A stretch of 64,000 nt of DNA. Origin: Salipaludibacillus neizhouensis (GTDB lineage: Bacteria > Bacillota > Bacilli > Bacillales > Salisediminibacteriaceae). A model generated the notes under the pieces. The model had not been told where the DNA came from and did no database searches. It worked only from the letters and a program-made list of their open reading frames with translations. This document shows, piece by piece, positions 35,532 through 44,612 of this stretch (within the stretch, counting starts at the first letter, position 1; every line of letters begins with the position of its first letter). The DNA is taken from positions 3,011,924 through 3,075,923 of the forward strand of contig NZ_KZ614146.1 of NCBI RefSeq assembly GCF_002886185.1, in the 5' to 3' direction. The position numbers and the translations under genes are program-made.

Positions 35532-35849
35532 TTATTGTTTCTGCTTCACTACTTCTTCTGCTTTTTCAATCAGCTTATTAGGTGACTTCACAGCAATTTC
35601 TGTCGCCACTTGAATGATACGCTTTCCTTCAAACCGATCTCGTCCTGATATTTTTACGTCCGCTGCCAGGATAATAATGTCGGCTTCCTGGATTTGCTGA
35701 GGAGTTAATTTATTCTCTGTCCCGATCGTCCCTTGTGTCTCTATGGAAATCTCATGCCCTGCTTTCTTTCCTGCGTTTTCCAACTTTTCTTGTGCAATGT
35801 ACGTATGTGCGATTCCTACTGTACATGCTGCAACACCAACTATTTTCAT
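35532..35849 (-). CDS. PTS EIIB component, fructose family
   Basis: The 105-residue protein starts 'MKIVGVAACTVGIAHTYIA' with the phosphorylated Cys at residue 9. The usual CPTGIAHT loop is altered to C-T-V-G-I-A-H-T, a conservative variation. 'ADIIILAADVKISGRDRF' and 'GKRI' are typical of EIIB-Fru. It takes phosphate from EIIA and phosphorylates the sugar during passage through EIIC. Its start overlaps the EIIA-like gene by 4 bases (ATGA). Function is firm; sugar specificity is not readable. Confidence 0.93.
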   Translation of the reverse strand: MKIVGVAACTVGIAHTYIAQEKLENAGKKAGHEISIETQGTIGTENKLTPQQIQEADIIILAADVKISGRDRFEGKRIIQVATEIAVKSPNKLIEKAEEVVKQKQ

Positions 35850-36298
35850 CGTGATTCCTCCCTAAATGTGATTATTTCTTTGTGAAAGACTGATTTTTCT
35901 TCTATATTTAATAATCGGTCTAAATAACCTTCATTGGCTAAAGACTTGGTAAATAAAGTGATTTTTTTCTTTATTGCTTCTTCTTCATCCTTCTTCAATA
36001 GAATAGTAATAATCAGTCGAATATCTTCTATAGTGTCGTCCCAACATATAGGCTTTGCTAACCTGAAGAATAAGATTTGGCTTTCTATTATGTGCTCACT
36101 TTCAATATGAGGTAACAAAACATGTTCCTCTATCTGAGGGCTTCCGGCTTTTTCCCGTTCTTTAAATTGATGAAAAATTGCCAGTTTTTGTTGAGAAGAA
36201 CTATGTTGACCTGCGATTTCCGAAATAAAGTCATATACTTGATCTTTTGATTTTAAATCGCAGTCAAAATAAATTTGAAAAAAAGAATTACCGTTCAT
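35846..36298 (-). CDS. EIIA-like protein, possibly a detached regulator domain
   Basis: This 150-residue protein has a divergent EIIA-Fru/Mtl fold with the phosphorylatable His64 in 'HVLLPHIESEH'. The usual 'GIGxxxAIPH' loop becomes 'QIEEHVLLPH'. It overlaps the regulator gene upstream by 11 bases and EIIB downstream by 4. MtlR/ManR-type regulators normally end with a fused EIIA domain, which the 495-residue neighbour lacks, so this product may serve as that domain in trans. Alternatively it is a second transport EIIA. The regulatory reading is inference from gene order and divergence. Confidence 0.75.
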   Translation of the reverse strand: MNGNSFFQIYFDCDLKSKDQVYDFISEIAGQHSSSQQKLAIFHQFKEREKAGSPQIEEHVLLPHIESEHIIESQILFFRLAKPICWDDTIEDIRLIITILLKKDEEEAIKKKITLFTKSLANEGYLDRLLNIEEKSVFHKEIITFREESR

Positions 36299-37775
36299 GA
36301 TAAATCTCCTCTATCTTTCTCTGAAGTCTCTTCTGATCTTCAATGGTAAACATCGCACTCACTATTAGAAACGGTATATTGTCTTCGATGTGAACAGTGC
36401 TCAGGATTAATTCAATATCTGAGTATTTTTCTTTAAACATCTGCATATTTCGTGATGCTACTACGTCCACAATTTCCAACTCTGGAAACTTTTTTGATGC
36501 CTTTGCTTTTAAAAGTTCTGAAGTTCCAATCCCTGTTGTACACATGATAAGTGTTTTTATAGGACGCTGATGCTCGCTCGTTTCGATCATTTTTGCAAAG
36601 TAGAGGGTAATAAATCCATTTTCATCGTCATTTATTGCTGGTAAATTAAATTTTTCACTTATAAACTCAGATACGTTTGTGACGCTGGTAAATATCTCTT
36701 CATAAGTCACCTTAATTTGACTTAACAAGCTATTTTTAACTCTAATTTTATGTTCTAATCTATTAAGCATTGGTTTAATATGATTTGCCAAATCAACGAA
36801 GATTGGTTGATTGTCCATATCTAAACCTATTCTCGTACTCATTTCATCAATGTATAATTTAGTTACCTGGATTACTCTTGAAGATAAGTTCGATGTTGTA
36901 ACAAGAGTTCCTTGCATCCTCGATGACACTAAATATTGATAAAGGAAATAAATCTCAATTTCCGGTAATGCATTATTCAAATATTTCTCCATGTTATATA
37001 CGGTAGATTTAGCCACCTGATATAAATTAAAGTCTTTTTTCATTTTCTCCGTCTCTTCACTAGACTCTTTATCTGTATATATAAAAGCTGAACTTTTTCT
37101 CGAGCGATTTAGTAATATATACAGGTGAGAAAAGATATTTACGTTGTATGGATAAGGTATCGTTATATTCAAATCTTTTTCTATATTTCTTAATTGATCC
37201 AACATAAACAAAACGTCATACTTACTGAATTTAAGCTCCTGATTTGTTTTTAAATCATCGATATCAATAATATTAAATATTTCAATAATGTCCTTGATTG
37301 CCTTCCTAATATTAACTTCTTCCCCTATGATAGCCAGCGTCCTGTTTTTTCTCTCCAGAACTAAATTGTACTTTTTAAGTTCTTCGCTCATGATCTGTCC
37401 GTCATTAAAAACAACGGAATCTCCCACATAATAGGCACTGAATAAGTGGTGGATTTTTATAGGTTTAGGCGAAGATAACAATAATTCCTCCATAATTCGT
37501 TTACGTCTTTCATTAGGAGAAAAATGGTCTTCTTTGTAATTCTTATTGCTTATTTGATAGTTAATAAATTCTTCGTAAAGTAGTTTGTAACCCCGTCCTT
37601 TTTCAGATACAATCAGTGAATCATCCGCGCACTTATCGTTAATTTCTTTTATTAAACGGTATACTGTTTTTTTAGAAGTATGAAGTACATCTGCTAAATC
37701 CTTTGAAGTAACATAATCTTGATTTTTTGAAAGAAACTGTAGCAGCTTTTGTTCACGATTGTCTTTAGAAATCAC
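36288..37775 (-). CDS. PRD-containing transcriptional regulator (MtlR/BglG type)
   Basis: The 495-residue regulator has an N-terminal helix-turn-helix ('TSKDLADVLHTSKKTVYRLI'), a second winged-helix-like part and two PRD domains with conserved His in 'HLYILLN' and 'NHIKPMLNRLEHKI'. A C-terminal EIIB-like domain follows with Cys in 'IMCTTGIGTSELLKAKA'. PTS phosphorylation of these sites tunes activity to sugar supply. It ends without the EIIA domain usual for MtlR/ManR proteins. The start is a GTG with GGAGGGATG ahead. It is the first gene of the PTS operon and probably activates it. The class is clear; the binding site is not identified. Confidence 0.9.
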   Translation of the reverse strand: MISKDNREQKLLQFLSKNQDYVTSKDLADVLHTSKKTVYRLIKEINDKCADDSLIVSEKGRGYKLLYEEFINYQISNKNYKEDHFSPNERRKRIMEELLLSSPKPIKIHHLFSAYYVGDSVVFNDGQIMSEELKKYNLVLERKNRTLAIIGEEVNIRKAIKDIIEIFNIIDIDDLKTNQELKFSKYDVLFMLDQLRNIEKDLNITIPYPYNVNIFSHLYILLNRSRKSSAFIYTDKESSEETEKMKKDFNLYQVAKSTVYNMEKYLNNALPEIEIYFLYQYLVSSRMQGTLVTTSNLSSRVIQVTKLYIDEMSTRIGLDMDNQPIFVDLANHIKPMLNRLEHKIRVKNSLLSQIKVTYEEIFTSVTNVSEFISEKFNLPAINDDENGFITLYFAKMIETSEHQRPIKTLIMCTTGIGTSELLKAKASKKFPELEIVDVVASRNMQMFKEKYSDIELILSTVHIEDNIPFLIVSAMFTIEDQKRLQRKIEEIYHER

Positions 37776-37795
37776 AACATCCCTCCTAGCTATTT

Positions 37796-38296
37796 CTATA
37801 TTAACTTAGTTTTAAGAAAGCGCTTCCCTGATAATTGACCGTTGCAACGGTCAATTTTTTGACTTTCTTTACTATTTTTCTGTACGGACCGACGAAATAT
37901 CCATTTTATCTCTCTGTGCATGTTATAAGTTAGAGGTTCAAGATTTAAAATTAAATGGGTTGTTGCGAATTTATCGGAAGGGAAGCGTGTAAGATCCATG
38001 TCAGTTTTTAATGTTGATGACTTTAGTGAACAGGTGACTCCCATCATTTTATCTATGTATGCTGGAAAAAGTCCTGTAAGTTCTTGGAAGTGTTCATCCA
38101 ATCTGGCAAGTTCTATCACGTGACAAAAAGAACAATCAGTCGTGATTGACAGATTTTTTTGTTTCCCATTTGCGGTGAGGAAAGTATTAGTATTCTTCAG
38201 GAGATTGAAACTCCTTCTACATACCAAACCCTTCAAATGAAGAATTTGGTTACCCTTTAGATATTTATGATTCTCCCTTTGATAATGAAGACACAA
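37796..38296 (-). pseudogene. Degenerate transposase remnant, IS1380-like
   Basis: The minus strand holds 166 codons. The stretch 'KTDMDLTRFPSDKFATTHLI', then 'LEPLTYNMHREI', resembles the C-terminal signature of IS1380-family DDE transposases (KxDxDLxRxPSxxFAxN...AYNxxR). 'RLDEHFQELTGLFPAYIDKM' may be a more N-terminal piece joined after a deletion. The start region looks unlike a natural protein. No intact inverted repeats or complete DDE triad are visible. It lies just upstream of the PTS regulator, so it may have displaced the original promoter region. Confidence 0.45.
37833..37856 (+). terminator. Perfect 24-base palindrome with T-run
   Basis: The 24-base palindrome at 37833-37856 (half-site AATTGACCGTTG) is followed on the plus strand by further T residues. 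It reads as a plus-strand terminator, or it could be an operator for the PTS regulator whose GTG lies 58 bases to the left. A weak cre-like AGAAAGCGCTTCCC lies alongside at 37815. Confidence 0.45.
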
Positions 38297-39129
38297 AAAA
38301 AGAAGGCGTTAGTCTTACATATAAAAACCAGAAAAAGGTAAAGGACATTATTGCGTAACCTTTAATGAAAACATATTACAAATAAACAATTTCTCATACA
38401 TCCCTTCTAATCTGCAAGAAATCAATAATTCAGGATAACCTAATTTTTTAAGACTGTAAATACAAGAATACAGCGTTTGTTGAAACTGAATATAGCCACT
38501 TGTGCCATGTTTTAGAGGCAGTCTAATACACGTTTTTGAGCCACCTTAGGCATAAATAAAGCCTTTCTTTAAGAATTGTTTTAATGGATTGGATATTTGG
38601 AACAGAGGAATAAGTTAACCTCTTCTGACAGGCCCACTCTAGAAGTATTGGGGTTTAATGATTACTTAATTTTATTAATGTCATCAATGTCATATATGCT
38701 TTCAATGCCTATATTTCCTTTTTATAAGAGTTGAAAAGTCGATGAAATTGACGGTCCTGTATTCCTTCATAATAGCCTTTATTCCAATTTAAATAATTTG
38801 GGTGATCCTTTATGTGTACCGGGAACAGCCGTCAGCTGGCCTATTCTGCCCATTATTCGCCTATGGGAAACCATCCGGATTAAACTTGAGATATGAGTTA
38901 ACAATTGCCTCATTGCAAACTATGGTTGCCTCTGCAGAGAAAGTTAGTTAGGGGTTCGTTCGTTGAGGGAAATCTTTTTTCAAATTAAGAGCCGAGGCTT
39001 TCTCTTGGCTGTGAGCACAAAACTGGTCCTCTCCTAAAAAAGGAGGAAATCTATAAGAAAAGAAATTGAGCTCATCACATTTTCGAGTGAGTAAATGATA
39101 ATTTTTAAGAGATTTTATATGGAGGGGCT

Positions 39130-39180
39130 GGCAAGACTTAGAAGCATACCTCCCTTGTTAAATGACTTCTAAGTCATGCC
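39130..39180. repeat. 15-base inverted repeat
   Basis: GGCAAGACTTAGAAG and CTTCTAAGTCATGCC match at 14 of 15 positions around a 21-base spacer. It may be the end of a small mobile element or a strong hairpin. The surrounding 38297-39301 contains short broken frames, such as a plus-strand stretch at 38220-38358 ending 'QKKVKDIIA', that I could not identify. Confidence 0.45.
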
Positions 39181-39301
39181 CACAGAGGAGCAATGTCAAA
39201 TCTCTTGGGTTTGATAGTCTTTCTATCCTTTACTCAAATATCTACATTTTAATCGAATATTCAAGTACTGTTTCAGTAATATACAACACTCTGTATTTTA
39301 A

Positions 39302-40186
39302 TTAAAACTCTAGTGAGGGAATATTTGTTGTTTGTCTGTATTTCTTCGGCGTCATGCGAACATGATTTTTGAAACTTCGAATAAAGCTAGAATCTGAAGT
39401 GAAGCCTACTTTTTTAGCTAATTTATGAATGGGCATATTCGTATTAATTAACATTTTCTTTGCCTCATATATTCTTCTTTGTTGTATATACTGATAAATG
39501 GTAATTCCAAATTCTTTTTTAAAAAAGTGGCATAAGTAATATTTATTGAAATGTAGTCGACTTGCTAGATTTTCTAAGCACCAATCAGTATCCCAAATAA
39601 CATTGATTTCTTTTAAAATACGCTCATGCACACCAATATCTTTTGAGGCATGAAAGGTGGATAAATGAGACTTTGGGTCATAGGACAGTTGAATTTCTCT
39701 CCCTAAATATAGAAGTAATTCAAGAAAGTATAATTCCAATGCACTCTTCTGTTCCCATTGATTATTTTCCTGTTCTCGTAATAAATGATCGACAATATGC
39801 TCGAATTGTTCGGCTTTCCATGTAAATAATTGCAGAACGTAATGTGGCGAAGGTAGATCATCTAAAAATTGTTTGAATTTTGTTAATATCGGATGATCGA
39901 ATGAAACAAATTCATCAGTGAACATAATTACGACTCGTTCATAAACAGAGTTAGCACTTAAACTAACTTTATGAAACTCAGTACTTTTAAATAATAATAC
40001 ATGGTGTTTTGTTAAATGATATACTTTATCCTCAAAAATATATTTTGCTTCCCCTTGCTTTAACCACACGATCTCATAACCTGAATGAAAATGGAAGTTT
40101 GATGCAGTAATCTCGCTTGTTTTATACTGAATTATAAATGTAGGCACTGTTTCATGAATAAGCAATTCATCATTAATATTTTGCAT
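39302..40186 (-). CDS. AraC-family transcriptional regulator with cupin sensor domain
   Basis: The 294-residue protein has an N-terminal cupin-type ligand domain ('NFHFHSGYEIVWLKQGEAKYI') and a C-terminal AraC double helix-turn-helix ('LENLASRLHFNKYYLCHFFK' and 'IHKLAKKVGFTSDSSFIRSF', closing 'RMTPKKYRQ'). Such regulators activate sugar or polysaccharide genes when a sugar binds the cupin. GAGGAAGTG precedes the ATG. It lies about 100 bases downstream of the pectinesterase gene in the same direction, so it may control that gene and the adjacent binding protein. The effector is unknown; a uronate oligomer would fit the context. Confidence 0.92.
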   Translation of the reverse strand: MQNINDELLIHETVPTFIIQYKTSEITASNFHFHSGYEIVWLKQGEAKYIFEDKVYHLTKHHVLLFKSTEFHKVSLSANSVYERVVIMFTDEFVSFDHPILTKFKQFLDDLPSPHYVLQLFTWKAEQFEHIVDHLLREQENNQWEQKSALELYFLELLLYLGREIQLSYDPKSHLSTFHASKDIGVHERILKEINVIWDTDWCLENLASRLHFNKYYLCHFFKKEFGITIYQYIQQRRIYEAKKMLINTNMPIHKLAKKVGFTSDSSFIRSFKNHVRMTPKKYRQTTNIPSLEF

Positions 40187-40288
40187 TTAAACACTTCCTC
40201 GTTTGTAAAAAACAGATTTTATCCCGTTAATTAAAAGCCGGAAAAACATGTAATTACCCTAATTTTCATAAAGTCATTGACCAATTAA

Positions 40289-41287
40289 TTAACATTTTAA
40301 TACGCGTTCTTTTGAATAATCTGCCACTTCATTTTCAGATAGTATCCTCCTACTATCACTTGACAAAGCGCCTGGGCCTTTACTTCCATACTCATATAAT
40401 CTTGCATCCATTGGAGAAAAACCGGCCATCTGTGTCCATCCGTCCTGTTTAATATGGGAACCCATGTCACAATTTTTAAATAGTACACTGCCTTGTGCTT
40501 CTGGGTTTCCACCTGGATGCCAAGGTCTTCCCAGATAAACCGAATGATCAGCCATCTCTTCCGTTTCTTTTACCAACATACAATTCTCAAATAAAAAGCC
40601 ATATGGTTGTGTAATTAACGTGCTTGCAGCTGTTATATAACCATTATTTGTCTCGCTTTTCCTATCCAATGAGATAATTTTACAATTATCAAAGACAGCT
40701 TGGCCTCCACCAAAAATAAAATCAACTGCTCCTTCAATAACACATTCATCAAAGTAATGGGTCCCCACATTGGTTAATAATGTATCTTGAAAACTACGAA
40801 ACCTACAATTTGTTAGCCGTGTCCGGGTACTGTTACTTGCTGTAGAAAAAGCAACTGCCTGCACATTTCTAATTTTTGTTGAATCATCTTCTTCCTTATT
40901 TGTTTCTAAAAAATAATCAAAAGCATTTTCAAACGTTACATTAAAAGCTGTAAAATCCTCTTCATGAACTGTTATACTAGCGCTGCCAAAAGTCCCATAT
41001 GTGCTTCCATCGGCTTTCTTACTGCCACTTGCTACATTATATATAAGTATTGTTTCATCTCGATTTTCTCCAATTAAAGTGATACCTGGTTTGTTTATTT
41101 CCACTTTTTCATGATATATCCCTTTTTTAATATAGATAATACACGGTTGATTCGCAGTCGGCTCTACACTATCTACTGCATTTTGAATGAACTCAAATGT
41201 TGGCTTTCCCTCAACTATTTCTCCATTAAATCCAGTAAAAATTTGGTCCACGACTACTGTGGCTTCTTCTATCGAATAACATTTCAT
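40289..41287 (-). CDS. Pectinesterase (pectin methylesterase, CE8), apparently cytoplasmic
   Basis: The 332-residue right-handed beta-helix protein has all CE8 hallmarks: 'SFQDTLL' (catalytic Asp and Gln), 'AVDFIFGGGQAVF' (second catalytic Asp) and 'VYLGRPWHPGG' (Arg, Trp). The enzyme removes methyl esters from galacturonan. It starts directly with 'MKCYSIEEATVVVDQIFTG' and shows no signal peptide, so it most likely acts on imported methylated oligogalacturonides. GAGGGGGTC precedes the ATG. It follows a solute-binding lipoprotein gene by about 130 bases and precedes an AraC regulator. The family call is firm; intracellular action is inferred from the missing export signal. Confidence 0.92.
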   Translation of the reverse strand: MKCYSIEEATVVVDQIFTGFNGEIVEGKPTFEFIQNAVDSVEPTANQPCIIYIKKGIYHEKVEINKPGITLIGENRDETILIYNVASGSKKADGSTYGTFGSASITVHEEDFTAFNVTFENAFDYFLETNKEEDDSTKIRNVQAVAFSTASNSTRTRLTNCRFRSFQDTLLTNVGTHYFDECVIEGAVDFIFGGGQAVFDNCKIISLDRKSETNNGYITAASTLITQPYGFLFENCMLVKETEEMADHSVYLGRPWHPGGNPEAQGSVLFKNCDMGSHIKQDGWTQMAGFSPMDARLYEYGSKGPGALSSDSRRILSENEVADYSKERVLKC

Positions 41288-41348
41288 AAACTAGACCCCC
41301 TCAATCATTTCCCTATGGTACGTTCATTATTTTGATTTATAGTTCTTG

Positions 41349-41379
41349 TTCAAAAAGAGCAAAACCACCCCTTTTTGAA
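41349..41379. other. Stem-loop after the binding-protein gene
   Basis: TTCAAAAAG (41349-41357) and CTTTTTGAA (41371-41379) form a perfect 9-bp stem between the lipoprotein and pectinesterase genes. Its lack of a clear T-run suggests partial termination or mRNA protection. Confidence 0.5.
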
Positions 41380-41414
41380 TAGACTCTTAAAATAGAAACT
41401 CTTTATCATTGTCC

Positions 41415-42956
41415 TTACTGTAGATTCTGGTATCCTTCGTTATATTCTGTAATAATTTGCTCCCCGCCTTGTTCCTCCCAGTTACCTATTGCATCTTTGA
41501 AACCCTCTTCATCAATATCACCTATCATATAAAGGACAGTCGCATCATCAATAATTTGTTGAAGGTATGACCCTTTTTCCCCGTAAGTTTTTGAATCTAA
41601 TGGAGCTGTTGGATCATTAATTAAAATATTATTATTATCTAACATTTGATTATATTGTTTTTCATACAATTCATTTTTAGGATAAGCCTGTAAGGCATCC
41701 ACCGTTGTTTCATCACCAATAACTAAACCTAACAATGGACGAACACTCTCTTGAAACGAATCTTGAGCTTCCTTATCCGTTAGTCCTTTCGCTCTACCAT
41801 CAACAACTTCATAGTGCTCACCTTCAATACCAAATGTTAACATATTATAAACTTCGGGCTTCATTAGTTCATTAAAAAAGGCTAACACTTCTCTAAGATC
41901 TTCCTCTGTCTTATTTGAGGCTTTTGGGAATAAGACTACTGTTCCGTACCCAGAGTTAGACCATGTACCAGGTTCACCATGAGGTCCTGCGATACGATTT
42001 TGTACATCTAGCTTTCCATCAGGATTTGATTGTTGTAATTGATCTTGGAACCCGCCGGCACTGCAAATACAACCCACGACTGAACCCGCCTTACCATTTA
42101 ATAACATAGCGTTCTGATCTTTTTGACTAGTAACAGGGAAGTCTAGATTAACAAGTCCTTCATCTCTTAATCTTTTAAAGAAATCCATTGTATCAATGTA
42201 GCTAGGAAACATAAATTCTGGTAGTAATTTACCATCCTTCTCACCCCAGTTGTTCGGGGTGCCAAAATAGGAGCTCACAAACTTAAAACCACCATAAACT
42301 AAGTCAGAACTAACAGCTACTCCTATCGTATCGTCTTTACCATTTCCATCTGGATCTTGCTCTGTAAACGCTTTAAACATTTCATACAGTTCATCTGTGG
42401 TTGTTGGAGCACTTAAACCAAGATTATCTGCCCAATCCTTACGATATTCTAGTCCCCAACGTGATGATGGTCTACCAGAGTAAATGGAATAAATTTTACC
42501 ATTTACAGCTGTGTTTTTTAACACATCAGGATTAAAATTGCTTAAGTATTCATAGTCATCCAAAAATTGACCTATTTCCCAATACTGCTCCTCATTAATG
42601 GTATCTTTCATCTGTATAAACGATTCACTATTTTTTACAAACATTGCTTGTGGAAACTCATTGGTTGCAACTACTGAGTTCATTTTCTCATCATAGATTT
42701 CATCCATTACCCAAGTAATATCCAACTTTGTATTCGTCATTTCCTCTAATTTCTCAATAATAGCACCATCCGAAGCGACTTGGGCTGTATGGAAGTTTGC
42801 CATAATACTAATCTCTTTTGGCGCATCTTCTCCACTTTCATTTACAACCTCACTATCTGTTGAGCTTGAACAGGCTACATTTATACATAGAAGTAGAGTA
42901 AACACACAGAAAATAATAAGTTTTTTTGCTTGCGGAACCAATTGATTATTTAACAT
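41415..42956 (-). CDS. Extracellular solute-binding lipoprotein (LplA type), without adjacent permeases
   Basis: The 513-residue protein has a lipoprotein signal ('LLLCINVACSSSTDS') and the fold of large family-1 binding proteins. Motifs include 'TNTKLDITWVMDEIYDEKMN', 'WGLEYRKDWADNLGLSAPTT' and 'FTEQDPDGNGKDD', the last a calcium-binding-like loop common in LplA and YtcQ proteins. AGGAGGAGAT precedes the ATG. No permease genes are adjacent, so it may use the Lpl-type permeases at 49544-51315 or others outside the window. Next to the pectinesterase it probably binds pectin-derived oligosaccharides. It differs from the second LplA-like protein at 51403 in most of its sequence. Confidence 0.9.
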   Translation of the reverse strand: MLNNQLVPQAKKLIIFCVFTLLLCINVACSSSTDSEVVNESGEDAPKEISIMANFHTAQVASDGAIIEKLEEMTNTKLDITWVMDEIYDEKMNSVVATNEFPQAMFVKNSESFIQMKDTINEEQYWEIGQFLDDYEYLSNFNPDVLKNTAVNGKIYSIYSGRPSSRWGLEYRKDWADNLGLSAPTTTDELYEMFKAFTEQDPDGNGKDDTIGVAVSSDLVYGGFKFVSSYFGTPNNWGEKDGKLLPEFMFPSYIDTMDFFKRLRDEGLVNLDFPVTSQKDQNAMLLNGKAGSVVGCICSAGGFQDQLQQSNPDGKLDVQNRIAGPHGEPGTWSNSGYGTVVLFPKASNKTEEDLREVLAFFNELMKPEVYNMLTFGIEGEHYEVVDGRAKGLTDKEAQDSFQESVRPLLGLVIGDETTVDALQAYPKNELYEKQYNQMLDNNNILINDPTAPLDSKTYGEKGSYLQQIIDDATVLYMIGDIDEEGFKDAIGNWEEQGGEQIITEYNEGYQNLQ

Positions 42957-43316
42957 TGCTATCTCCTCCTGATTATTAATAATATACTTTTAAGGCATTG
43001 TTATTGTACTTATTCTGTTTTCTTTTTTATTTCTTCAAAATGTTACCTTCTTTATAATCACGCACATTTGTTGTATATAAAAGACATTTCCCATAGTTAA
43101 TAAACTGAATTTTCGAAAATTTGTTTTTGGGATAAATTTACTAGCAATAGTTTTTCAAGTTTGATTTCACATTTCCTCCTTCATCATTTTTTTATAACAT
43201 GATAATTATTTACTAGCTAGATACCAGCTAAAAACACGCAATCCATAAGCTTTTTTCACCTAAAAATATCTAATTTTTAAAAATGTTAATATAGTCTAAT
43301 GTTAGTACAACATTGT

Positions 43317-43330
43317 AGAAAGCGTTTACA
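43317..43330 (+). promoter_or_regulatory. cre-like CcpA site
   Basis: AGAAAGCGTTTACA departs from the cre consensus at only one position. It lies 360 bases ahead of the 42956 start, in a 945-base gene-free, AT-rich stretch. That distance implies a long leader or another start site. Confidence 0.45.
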
Positions 43331-43658
43331 TAATATTAGCTTAACACACAAAACATTGTTTTCTACCCATTTTTATTGTTGAAAAAATGTGCCCATATTG
43401 CTATGTGGATATTTGGATTTATAATTAAACCTCTCTATCAAATTATTTAAATCTAAATTTTTTAAATCCGCAATCACTTTAGTATCCTACTTAATGAATC
43501 TTCCTGTTTAAATCCATTAGGGGAAATTTTACATATACGTCTCTCCCTTCTGTCACAATTAACATTTAATACTTACTTACAATGACTGATAGAGTCTGTT
43601 AAGAAAAAAATATAGCCGCTTTTTTTAATATTACAGCATCAGCTTCCACCGTCCCGAC

Positions 43659-43687
43659 TAGCACCTGCGTAATACGTGTAGGTGCTA
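43659..43687. repeat. Inverted repeat in intergenic DNA
   Basis: TAGCACCT and AGGTGCTA form a perfect 8-bp stem with a 13-base loop. It sits in a locally GC-richer patch (about 43640-43710) within the otherwise AT-rich gap 42957-43902. No gene is seen there. Confidence 0.4.
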
Positions 43688-43902
43688 CGCGAAAGGAGGG
43701 TGGGTTTGACTTGATACTTGCGACATGAATGTAGCTGCAATTTTATAAATTCTCTTAAAAAAGAGCTTGCCCATTCCTCACAAATCTCGTAGGATAAATA
43801 GACGCTAAATGAATTAGCTGATTACACACTCCACTTGGATAGTGCAAAACACACCAACCATCTGTAAATATCTTAACTATAATATACTAGTATTAACATT
43901 AT

Positions 43903-44205
43903 TCACTCAAAGTTATCAAGCAATGTACGCACTTCATCTGTTGACGCTGTGTTCATCATTTGATTTCTTAATTCACTTGCTCCTCGAAACCCACGCACAT
44001 AAATCTTAAAAAATCGATGAAGAGGTTTGAATGGACGCGGTTCAAATTCCTTTGAATAGTGATCATGGAGGTCAAGCTGTAGTCTTAAGAGATCCAGAAA
44101 TTCCTCACTACTATGCTCTTTCGGCTCCTTTTCAAAGGCAAATGGATTTGTAAAAATACCACGCCCAATCATAACGCCATCAACACCTAGCGTACTTATG
44201 TCTAA
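43903..44205 (-). pseudogene. tRNA-dihydrouridine synthase C-terminal fragment
   Basis: The minus strand encodes '[20 protein letters not shown]' and continues to '[19 protein letters not shown]', then a natural end '[12 protein letters not shown]'. These are the flavin-phosphate and C-terminal helical regions of Dus enzymes. The catalytic Cys and most of the barrel (about 220 residues) are missing. The 89-codon frame starting at 44172 has no ribosome site. Confidence 0.75.
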
Positions 44206-44450
44206 TTTAAAACACTTTGGTATTTATTGGAAATACTTCAACATAAAAAACGTACATTATATTGTCCTAATAATGTACGTTTATATATTACATTTCCATA
44301 TATGTTGTCAATTAAATGCATCTAAAATTCTGTCGTTTCTCCAACAACTTCTTCAGCTTATCCTTTAATGACCAGTAAAATATTTCATCATTTATATTGA
44401 ACTGTTTAAACTCCTGCTTACAGTAACTTCTCTATGTTGTTAGTATAAAA

Positions 44451-44558
44451 TTAAATCATCATACTTCCAAATCCACCGTCTACACGAAAGAGACATCCTG
44501 TGACAAACCCCGAAGCTTTATCAGAAGTGGGTAGATGTCGTTTTACTGCTGAGAAAGA
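44451..44558 (-). pseudogene. Short-chain dehydrogenase C-terminal fragment
   Basis: The minus strand encodes 'SDKASGFVTGCLFRVDGGFG' followed by SMMI and a stop, matching the closing SDxASFVTGxxxxVDGG motif of SDR oxidoreductases. Only about 35 residues remain. It lies between the dus fragment and glycerate kinase; nothing else is supported in 44206-44612. Confidence 0.7.
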
Positions 44559-44612
44559 ATAGAAGAGACAAAAATACATGCAGTGCAACTAGTCTAGCCA
44601 TGAGGGCAGGCT

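Noticed and set aside
35846-36298. Considered as an ordinary second transport EIIA
   Set aside because: Its active-site loop is divergent and the regulator lacks its usual EIIA, so I favoured a detached regulatory domain, keeping the alternative in the entry.
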